Assembly (NCBI RefSeq): GCF_040779325.2
Contig: NZ_JBFONT020000005.1
Span: 124,001 to 188,000 of the forward strand
Origin: Aestuariibius violaceus
GTDB taxonomy: Bacteria > Pseudomonadota > Alphaproteobacteria > Rhodobacterales > Rhodobacteraceae
Length of the DNA: 64,000 nucleotides
Reading direction: 5' to 3'
Shown here: positions 58,269-64,000 of the stretch, piece by piece
How the letters are laid out: each line of letters opens with the position of its first letter
Position numbering within the stretch: position 1 is the stretch's first letter
Translations under genes and position numbers: made by a program
The notes under the pieces: generated by a model
What the model was told of the DNA's origin: nothing
What the model saw: the letters and a program-made list of their open reading frames with translations, nothing else
Databases searched by the model: none

Positions 58269-58304
58269 CGGCATCCGGGCGGCAAATGGTCGGCATTTGG
58301 TCGG
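58269..58304. repeat. 36-base interspersed repeat, copy 3
   Basis: CGG followed by CATCCGGGCGG, CAAATGGTCGG and CATTTGGTCGG, then A. It has the same length and layout as the copies at 11689-11724 and 33479-33514, and is closest to the valS copy. It lies in the gap between the SPFH gene and the LysR gene. Confidence 0.85.
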
Positions 58305-58322
58305 AGTGGTTTAGGGGCTGAA

Positions 58323-59216
58323 CTATACTCGCGGGCGGGTCACCGACGGGTTTTCCAGCGCGTCCAGCAGCACCTCGCGGGCGCGTGCGATGCGTGGGGT
58401 GCGGATCGCAGCGTGGACCCAGACCAGATAGAGCGTGTTCCAGATGTCCGGTGCCGCCGCCAGCCGGATCAATCGTCCGGCGGCGAGATCCGCCTCTGCC
58501 AGATAGTCGGGCAGGATGGTCCAGCCGGTGCCTTCCGCGACGATGTCCCGGACAAGGCGAAGATCCGGCGCGACGATGGCCGGGCGGAGATCTGCCAGAC
58601 CGATCCCGAGCGCTTCGGCGACGGAGGTGAAGAGCGAGAGCGTTTCGTCGTAGCTGACTGGTGGGTGGGCGAATACATCGATGACCGACGGGCTGATCTT
58701 GTCCGCCCATGCGGGGGAGGCGACCGGCACCAGACGCTCTTTGCCGATGGGTTTGCAGCCGAGTTCCCTGGACCGCGGCATGGAGGCGGTGATGGCGAGG
58801 TCGGCCATCCGGGTTTCGAGCGCCTCGTAGATCGTGCTGCGCCCGCCGAGGACGATATGCGCGAAGAGGCCCTGATCGGCCAGCCGGGCGAGCGGGGCTG
58901 CGAGGCATGTGCCGATGAATTCGAGCGGTCCGGCCAGCCGGATCGTCCCGGTAGCGGCGCTGCTGCGATTGCGGATCATGGAGAAGGCGGCATCCAGCGC
59001 GTCGAGGTTCGGTCCGATCTGCGCGGCGAGTTCATCCGCAGCCTGCGTAGGCCGCACGCCGCGGGAGTGGCGGGTGAACAGGGGGCGGCCGATCTGATCT
59101 TCGAGGCTGCGGATATGGCCCGAGGCGGCAGGCTGGGTCATGCCAAGCGCGGTAGCGGCGCGGGATACCGAGCCGGTCCGATAGACTTCGAGGAATGTGC
59201 GCAGGAATGCGAGCAT
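58323..59216 (-). CDS. LysR-family transcriptional regulator
   Basis: A 297-residue regulator with an N-terminal helix-turn-helix (FLEVYRTGSVSRAATALGMTQPAASGHIRSLE) and a substrate-binding domain. It is divergent from a DJ-1/PfpI-type gene, which is its probable target, as is usual for LysR pairs. The 104-base gap between them is AT-rich and holds TATATCA at 59221 and again near 59274, possible operator half-sites. I start at ATG 59216; TTG 59228 is an alternative. Neither has a good ribosome binding site. Confidence 0.9.
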   Translation of the reverse strand: MLAFLRTFLEVYRTGSVSRAATALGMTQPAASGHIRSLEDQIGRPLFTRHSRGVRPTQAADELAAQIGPNLDALDAAFSMIRNRSSAATGTIRLAGPLEFIGTCLAAPLARLADQGLFAHIVLGGRSTIYEALETRMADLAITASMPRSRELGCKPIGKERLVPVASPAWADKISPSVIDVFAHPPVSYDETLSLFTSVAEALGIGLADLRPAIVAPDLRLVRDIVAEGTGWTILPDYLAEADLAAGRLIRLAAAPDIWNTLYLVWVHAAIRTPRIARAREVLLDALENPSVTRPRV

Positions 59217-59320
59217 CCAGTATATCAAATCATTTATGGCTGATGAGAGAAATGGTTATTTCAGTTTATATCAGAAGTCCCCCATCTGTAGTGCCATCAT
59301 CAGCATCAGGAGGCCGCAAG

Positions 59321-60025
59321 ATGGCAAATAGCGCACTTATCATACTGACGTCGCACGATCAGATCGGTGAAACCGGCACGGCGACGGGGTTCTATTGGGA
59401 AGAGTTGGCGGTGCCCTATTGGGCGTTGCGAGATGCAGGCTATGCCGTCGATATCGCGAGCGTCGCGGGCGGGGCGCCTCCTGCGGATCCGTCGTCGGAA
59501 AAGACGGAGGGCCGCCCTGCAGCTGTTCAGCGTTTTCTGGACGATGCGGCTGCGATGACCGCGCTTCGGTCAGCACGGGCCGTGAGCGGGATTGCGGCGG
59601 ACAGCTATGACGCGGTCTTCCTGCCCGGCGGGCATGGCACGATGTGGGATCTGGCACAGACGCCCGCCGTGGGTCAGGCAGTCGCCCGGGCCTACGAGGC
59701 CGGTGCCGTGGTCGGCGCGGTCTGCCACGGGCCTGCCGGTTTGACTGAAGCGCGCCTGTCGGACGGGACGCCTTTGGTCAGCGGAAAGCGGGTCAACGGA
59801 TTCACCGACGCGGAAGAGGCGGCGGTCGGGCTGACGGATGTCGTACCGTTCCTGCTGGAGACGCGCCTCAAAGAGCGCGGGGCGATCTTCGAGAAGACCG
59901 AGGAGAATTTCGCACCCTACGCCGTGCGCGACGGGCGGCTGGTGACAGGGCAGAATCCCAGCTCCTCTGCCCTGGTCGCTGACCTCATGCTGGAGGCATT
60001 GGCGGCGGAGGTAAATGCAGCGTGA
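59321..60025 (+). CDS. Type 1 glutamine amidotransferase-like protein (DJ-1/PfpI superfamily)
   Basis: A 234-residue protein of the DJ-1/PfpI superfamily, close to the Hsp31/YhbO-like group. It has the N-terminal strand ALIILTSHDQIGETG, GFYWEELAVPYWALRDAG, the FLPGGHGTMWDL loop and the nucleophile elbow AVCHGPAGL with its conserved Cys. Members act as glyoxalase III, deglycase or chaperone; which applies cannot be read here. ATG 59321 has AGGAGG seven bases upstream, so the longer open frame is rejected. It is divergent from the LysR gene. Confidence 0.92.
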   Translation: MANSALIILTSHDQIGETGTATGFYWEELAVPYWALRDAGYAVDIASVAGGAPPADPSSEKTEGRPAAVQRFLDDAAAMTALRSARAVSGIAADSYDAVFLPGGHGTMWDLAQTPAVGQAVARAYEAGAVVGAVCHGPAGLTEARLSDGTPLVSGKRVNGFTDAEEAAVGLTDVVPFLLETRLKERGAIFEKTEENFAPYAVRDGRLVTGQNPSSSALVADLMLEALAAEVNAA

Positions 60026-60032
60026 GGCGCCT

Positions 60033-60980
60033 TTAGCTCTCTCCCTCGCCCATCACCTCGCGCGCGATGATGCGGGCGAGGGGTTCGGCCTCGGCCACGG
60101 TCATGCCGGGCTTGAGGCGGGGGTCGTAGAGCATCTGGAGGAGCAGTTCATCGTGGGTCGTCAGGCGGCCGAATTCCTCGTCGTCGTTGAAGATCGAGGG
60201 GCGGGCCTGGGGGCTGTCATTGGCGAGACCCATGCCTTGGGCCAGTTCCTCTTCGATGCAGCCATTCCTCAACAGCGTCGGATGTTCGGCGCGGATCACG
60301 GCGATGGCGCGGGAATAGGTGGATTTACCCGGCTGGTCGGTGAAGGCCACGAGGATGCAGAGCGTGGAGCGCGGCATGTTCGTGACCTCGCGGATCAGGC
60401 TGTCGCTGATGCCAGGCGCGAGGCGGCGGAGGCGGGGGGCCGCGTTCTGGCGGCTTTCCTCGTCGAGTATGAGGATGTTGAAATTGGCGGCCGCCGGCGC
60501 GACCGAGACGGGGTGGCCCGTCAGCCGTTCGAGTTTTGCCGCATAGCGCGAGACGAAGGCGCGGTCGGCTTCGCGCTGGTCGGCGGGGACGCCCGCGCCG
60601 AAATCGACGGAGAAGCGCACCGGTTCCTCCCAGCGGCGCAGGCGGCTTTCGGTGGCTTCAGGGATGAGTGCGTCGGCTTCGGTCTTGTATTCATCGAAGA
60701 GCGCGATCTGGATGAAGTTGCGGGCCAGCTGGCGGGAATTGAACGGCGTGTCGGGGCCGCCGCCATCCTGACGGAGGAGGCCTTGCGTCAGAAGGCCCTG
60801 CTGGAGGCGGGCGTAATAGGTTTGCGTCGCCGGGTCGAGCTTGGCCTGCGGTGGCGGAGGCGGCGGCGGGGCAGGCGTTATGGGGGCGGGGTCGGGCGGC
60901 GGCAGCGGCTCCCCCGGAAACTCACAGGCGGCGAGCGCCAGAAGGCCGCCCGCCGCCAGAAGGGTCCTGCGCTTGGCCAA
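60033..60980 (-). CDS. DUF2927 domain lipoprotein
   Basis: A 315-residue exported protein. The N terminus MAKRRTLLAAGGLLALAAC ends in a lipobox, so Cys19 should be lipidated. A proline-rich linker (PPPDPAPITPAPPPPPPP) follows, then the DUF2927 domain (about 75-300; SRQLARNFIQIALFDEY, ILDEESRQNAAPRLRRL, CIEEELAQGMGLANDSP). The last motif looks like a metalloprotease-type relic without HExxH. The function is unknown. It is the last gene of a four-gene minus-strand row (with TelA, XpaC and the small membrane protein), starting three bases after the TelA stop. Confidence 0.87.
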   Translation of the reverse strand: MAKRRTLLAAGGLLALAACEFPGEPLPPPDPAPITPAPPPPPPPQAKLDPATQTYYARLQQGLLTQGLLRQDGGGPDTPFNSRQLARNFIQIALFDEYKTEADALIPEATESRLRRWEEPVRFSVDFGAGVPADQREADRAFVSRYAAKLERLTGHPVSVAPAAANFNILILDEESRQNAAPRLRRLAPGISDSLIREVTNMPRSTLCILVAFTDQPGKSTYSRAIAVIRAEHPTLLRNGCIEEELAQGMGLANDSPQARPSIFNDDEEFGRLTTHDELLLQMLYDPRLKPGMTVAEAEPLARIIAREVMGEGES

Positions 60981-60983
60981 GGA

Positions 60984-62159
60984 TCAGGTGGCCCCCGTCG
61001 TGCCGTCTGAGGCGCGGGCCTTGGCGGAGGCGAGCGTGTTCTTCAGTTCGGTCTCCATCTTGACCAGTTCCTCCTCGGCGGCGGCGCGTCGGGCCTTGCC
61101 TTGATCGGCGATCTCGAGGCTTTCGTTGATGGTGGCGATGAGGTTCTGGTTGGCTTCCTTGACGGCCTCGATGTCGAAGACACCGCGCTCCATCTCTTCG
61201 CGGACCATGCGGTTGCTTTCGCGCAGGTTTTCAGCGTTGGCGGTCAGGAGTTCATTGGTGAGGTCGGTTGCCTCGCGGACGGCCTTGGCGGCCTCGGTCG
61301 AGCGCTGGATGGTGACGGCCTGGGCCAGCTGGGTTTCCCAGAGCGGCACGGTGTTGACGAGGGTCGAGTTGATCTTGGTAACGAGCGACTTGTCGTTCTC
61401 CTGCACCAGCCGGATCGAGGGGAGCGACTGCATCGTGACCTGGCGGGTGAGCTTGAGGTCGTGGACGCGCCGTTCGAGGTCGTCGCGGGCGGAGCGGAGG
61501 TCGCGCAGTTCCTGTGCTTCCATCACGGCCTGCTCTTCGGGGGCGGCTTCCACCTCTTTCTCTTTCGCGGGGATCGTGTCGCTGTCGAGGTTGCCGATCT
61601 TGGCTTCGCCCGCGGCGATGTAGAGGGCGAGTTCGTCATAGAAGGCGAGGGTTTTTTCGTAGAGCTGGTCGAGGCTTTCGATGTCCTTGAGCAGCACATG
61701 CTCGTGCTTGAGCAGGTCGTCGGTGATCCGGTCGATCTGGCCCTGGACGTCTTCGTATTTGGCCATGAACTCGGCGACGGGGCGGGCCTTGCCGATCAGG
61801 CGTTCCCACCAGGAGCGTTTGCGGTTGGGGTCAAGCTCTTCGACCGAGAAGCCGCGGATGGTGGTGACGATATCGCGCAGGGAGTTGCCCGCCGGGCCGA
61901 CCTCCTTGTTCTTGACGTCGGCGAGCATGGCCTGGCTGATCTGCTGCAGTTCGGCCTGGGCGGCGGAGCCGAAGGAGACGATCGAGTTCGTCTCGGTGAT
62001 GTTGATCTCGTCCATCCGTTTGCGGATCTCGGCGCTTTCGGCGGGGCCGGCCTGTTCCAAGGGCACAATCTCCTGAGCGGGTTCGGGCAGCGTCACGGCG
62101 GCAACCTTGACCACTTCGGCGGTATCGGCTTCGGCCTGTTGGCGGACGGTATCAGACAT
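60984..62159 (-). CDS. TelA-family toxic anion resistance protein
   Basis: A 391-residue mostly helical soluble protein of the TelA/KlaA family (PF05816), with the core FGSAAQAELQQISQAMLADVKNKEVGPAG, a coiled-coil middle region (about 180-290, LERRVHDLKLTRQVTMQSLPSIRLVQ) and TNELLTANAENLRESNRMVREEMERGVFDIE. Members are linked to tellurite and other stress resistance, but the molecular activity is not settled. The start is ATG 62159 and it overlaps the XpaC-like gene by eight bases. XpaC-TelA pairing is common in bacteria. Confidence 0.93.
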   Translation of the reverse strand: MSDTVRQQAEADTAEVVKVAAVTLPEPAQEIVPLEQAGPAESAEIRKRMDEINITETNSIVSFGSAAQAELQQISQAMLADVKNKEVGPAGNSLRDIVTTIRGFSVEELDPNRKRSWWERLIGKARPVAEFMAKYEDVQGQIDRITDDLLKHEHVLLKDIESLDQLYEKTLAFYDELALYIAAGEAKIGNLDSDTIPAKEKEVEAAPEEQAVMEAQELRDLRSARDDLERRVHDLKLTRQVTMQSLPSIRLVQENDKSLVTKINSTLVNTVPLWETQLAQAVTIQRSTEAAKAVREATDLTNELLTANAENLRESNRMVREEMERGVFDIEAVKEANQNLIATINESLEIADQGKARRAAAEEELVKMETELKNTLASAKARASDGTTGAT

Positions 62160-63048
62160 CTGAACTCTCCTGATTCTGGGCCAGCGCCCCTTCGCGCTGC
62201 AACCGGTCGCGCAGCACTTTGATTTCGATATCCATGTCGCTGCGATCGTCCAAGAGCAGCGTTTCGGTTTTCTGGGCAAAGTTGCCCTGAAGATCGTCGA
62301 GGAGCGCTTCGTAATCCGCGCGCGCCTCTTCGTCTTTCTTGCGGCTGTAGAGCTGGGCGAACTTGGCCGTCGCGTCGCGGGCGCCCAGAAGGTAGACGCC
62401 CAGGAACTTGCGCGCGCCGGTCAGGTCGCGGGGGTCTTCCTCGACCGTGCGGATCATGCGGCGGGCGGTGGCCTGGAAATCAGCGACGCGTTCGGTCAGG
62501 CGGCGGTCGCGGAGCGCGTCGATCGTGGCCTGCATCTGGGCGAGATGCGCCTCGGCCTCGTCCACGACCTTGGCGACGCGGTCCTGCTGGAAGGTGTCGA
62601 CGCCTTCGACGCGCTTGTCGCGGAGCGGGTCGATGCCGAAGGCCGCGATGTGGAGGCCGCCGGCCGCGAGGCCGTAGAGGATCGCGCCGATGAGGCCCGC
62701 ATCCTTGCTGAAGGCGGCGAGGCCGATGCCTGCGGCGGTGAGCGCCGAGGCGAAGAGCTTGCGCGGGATCGCAGGGCGGCGGGCGACGGCGCGTGCGTTA
62801 TACTCGGCCTCGGCCCTGAGCCCGTCCCGGATGAGATACGCGCCGAGGGCGAGAAGGCCGCCCGCGGCAAGGCCCGTGACGAGGGTGACAGGGCCGCTGG
62901 TGAGCGAGGTGAAGACAACGGCCACCGGCGGCAGGAACATCAGGTTGGCGCGCGCGCCTGCCGGATCGACCCCGCGGGAGAATTGCGGAGAGGACGTTTG
63001 ATCGCCGCCGGCGCCGGGCGAGTATTTGCCGCCGAAGCGCTTGGCCAT
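62152..63048 (-). CDS. XpaC-like (5-bromo-4-chloroindolyl phosphate hydrolysis family) membrane protein
   Basis: A 298-residue protein with two hydrophobic helical hairpins in its first half (about residues 35-75 and 95-135) and a helical cytoplasmic domain (about 145-290; VDTFQQDRVAKVVDEAEAHLAQMQATI, then MIRTVEEDPRDLTGARKFLGVYLLGARDAT), as in XpaC of Bacillus. It sits upstream of TelA and overlaps it, the standard pair. The biochemical role is unknown; the family name comes from an old colour assay. The start is ATG 63048. Confidence 0.9.
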   Translation of the reverse strand: MAKRFGGKYSPGAGGDQTSSPQFSRGVDPAGARANLMFLPPVAVVFTSLTSGPVTLVTGLAAGGLLALGAYLIRDGLRAEAEYNARAVARRPAIPRKLFASALTAAGIGLAAFSKDAGLIGAILYGLAAGGLHIAAFGIDPLRDKRVEGVDTFQQDRVAKVVDEAEAHLAQMQATIDALRDRRLTERVADFQATARRMIRTVEEDPRDLTGARKFLGVYLLGARDATAKFAQLYSRKKDEEARADYEALLDDLQGNFAQKTETLLLDDRSDMDIEIKVLRDRLQREGALAQNQESSDV

Positions 63049-63246
63049 CTAGAGCCCCCCGAGCAGGCCGGTCGTGACGCCAAGCATCAGTAGGAGGAGA
63101 GCGACATAGGCGATCTTGCGGAACTGGCTCGACATCGGCGCGTCCTTTGGTGCGGCCTGGGCGACGGGGCGCAGGGCCGAGGAAATAATCAAAACGGTCA
63201 CGGCGACAAGACAGATCGCCAGGATAAGCAGGATTAGCCGTGCCAT
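63049..63246 (-). CDS. Small two-helix membrane protein
   Basis: A 65-residue protein with two transmembrane helices (about residues 3-24, RLILLILAICLVAVTVLIISSA, and 45-63, IAYVALLLLMLGVTTGLLGG), separated by a short polar loop. It immediately precedes the XpaC-like gene and ends at the base before the XpaC start, so it belongs to that operon. I know no named family. The start is ATG 63246, preceded by AAGGGGGGCC; the frame is open upstream without family support. Confidence 0.75.
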   Translation of the reverse strand: MARLILLILAICLVAVTVLIISSALRPVAQAAPKDAPMSSQFRKIAYVALLLLMLGVTTGLLGGL

Positions 63247-63313
63247 AAGGCCCCCCTTTGCGCCCAACTTAGGGCGCCCGGGCGCAGTTTGCGAGTGGTT
63301 CTGCGATGCGGCG

Positions 63314-64000
63314 TCAGCGGCGTGGCTTGCGGGCGCGGTGCGGGGTGCGCTGGCCGGGCGCCGGTTTGGGCTTTTCAAGGCCCAGCTGGTCGCGGAGGAC
63401 ACTGGGGCGGACCTCGATCACTTCGCCCGGCTTCAGGGTGCCGAGTTGGAACGGACCATAGCTGACGCGGATCAGGCGGTTGACGGTGGTGCCGAGCGCC
63501 TCCATCGCGCGGCGGATTTCGCGGTTTTTCCCCTCGCGCAGGCCGATGGTGAGCCAGGCATTGGCCCCTTGCTGGCGGTCGAAAGCGGCCTGCATCGGCT
63601 GGTAGGCGGTGCCGTCGACGGTGATGCCCTTGCGGAGTTCATCGAGCTTGGCTTCGCTGAGGGCGCCGTGGATGCGGACGCGGTACTTGCGGAGCCAGCC
63701 GGTGGACGGCAGTTCGAGGCGGCGTTTGATGCCGCCGTCGTTGGTGAGGAGCAGCAGACCCTCGGAGTTCAGGTCGAGGCGGCCCACCGTCATGACGCGG
63801 GGCATGTCGTCCGGGAGGGCGTCGAAGATCGTCTTGCGACCCTGTTCGTCTTTCGCCGTGGTGACCAGGCCTTGCGGCTTGTGGAAGAGCCAGAGGCGGG
63901 GTGGCTCGGGGGCTGCGATCGGTTTGCCGTCGACGGTGATCCTGTCCTTGTCGGTCACGTTGAGCGCCGGGCTGTCGATGACCTTGCCGTTCACGGCGAC
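63314..64000 (-). CDS. RsuA/RluB-type rRNA pseudouridine synthase, 5' end cut by the window edge
   Basis: The C-terminal 229 residues of a pseudouridine synthase of the RsuA/RluB/RluE/RluF group. Visible are the end of the S4 RNA-binding domain (VAVNGKVIDSPALNVTDKDRITVDG), KPQGLVTTAKDEQGRKTIFDAL, the catalytic Asp in VGRLDLNSEGLLLLTNDG, EGKNREIRRAMEALG, and a basic tail (APGQRTPHRARKPRR). It most resembles RluB, which modifies 23S rRNA. The frame is open at base 64000, so the real start lies outside the window. It stands apart from the XpaC row by 67 bases. Confidence 0.92.
   Translation of the reverse strand, partial: VAVNGKVIDSPALNVTDKDRITVDGKPIAAPEPPRLWLFHKPQGLVTTAKDEQGRKTIFDALPDDMPRVMTVGRLDLNSEGLLLLTNDGGIKRRLELPSTGWLRKYRVRIHGALSEAKLDELRKGITVDGTAYQPMQAAFDRQQGANAWLTIGLREGKNREIRRAMEALGTTVNRLIRVSYGPFQLGTLKPGEVIEVRPSVLRDQLGLEKPKPAPGQRTPHRARKPRR

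Noticed and set aside
1..64000. tRNA or rRNA genes, CRISPR arrays, transposases, integrases or phage genes
   Set aside because: I scanned the gene-free stretches for T-loop and acceptor patterns, regularly spaced repeats with unique spacers and transposase motifs, and saw none. The 11-base tandem units have no spacers.

Overview
The window is GC-rich chromosomal DNA of an alphaproteobacterium, most likely a member of the Rhodobacteraceae/roseobacter group. The evidence is a dcw cluster with an alphaproteobacterial short FtsL, a PhyR-NepR-EcfG general stress response locus, several protein families typical of that group (DUF1127, DUF6455, DUF2927, the ACT_7-type protein, tandem PilJ-N proteins) and frequent ATGA-type start/stop overlaps. 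I see no tRNA, rRNA, CRISPR array, transposase or phage gene.

Layout. Positions 1-1592 hold a DUF1127 gene and an Mrp/ApbC Fe-S carrier gene that is frameshifted inside its P-loop. Positions 1593-11603 hold a 535-base leader with 10-base-spaced GGGAA repeats and a strong hairpin, then mraZ-rsmH-ftsL-ftsI-murE-murF-mraY-(ACT protein)-murD. The dcw cluster stops there, without ftsW or murG, and a repeat plus putA (minus strand) follow.

Positions 15174-25281 are the most unusual part. They hold a membrane Ser/Thr kinase with a PDZ-like extracytoplasmic tail, an FHA protein, a PP2C phosphatase, three different dynamin-like or TRAFAC GTPases and two unrecognised proteins, all on one strand and tightly spaced. 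An AT-rich gap with a good sigma-70-type promoter follows. After it come a PstS-like/OmpA fusion protein and two tandem periplasmic PilJ-N domain proteins (25609-29272). I read this as an undescribed phospho-regulated GTPase system; the link to the periplasmic genes is only positional.

Positions 29276-46651 are mostly metabolic: malonyl-CoA synthetase, a class V aminotransferase, a strikingly enlarged valS carrying repeat-derived in-frame insertions, DUF6455 and DUF3592 proteins, an orphan molybdenum hydroxylase large subunit, a DUF2235 hydrolase, a thioesterase, metF with a divergent MetR-like regulator, an FNT channel, a DUF2945 protein, topoisomerase IB and a MATE exporter.

Positions 46651-54213 form a general stress response region: an FNR-like regulator with three of four cysteines, a degenerate single-domain receiver, phyR, nepR-ecfG-histidine kinase-phospholipase D, an AI-2E family permease and csbD. 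Positions 54239-64000 hold dtd and a PfkB kinase, a zinc-ribbon/SPFH pair (the SPFH gene probably frameshifted in its tail), a LysR/DJ-1 divergent pair, a DUF2927-TelA-XpaC-small membrane protein row, and the 3' part of an RsuA/RluB-type pseudouridine synthase cut by the window edge.

Two genes (mrp and the SPFH gene) break at G or C homopolymers, so single-base sequence errors must be kept in mind before calling them pseudogenes.
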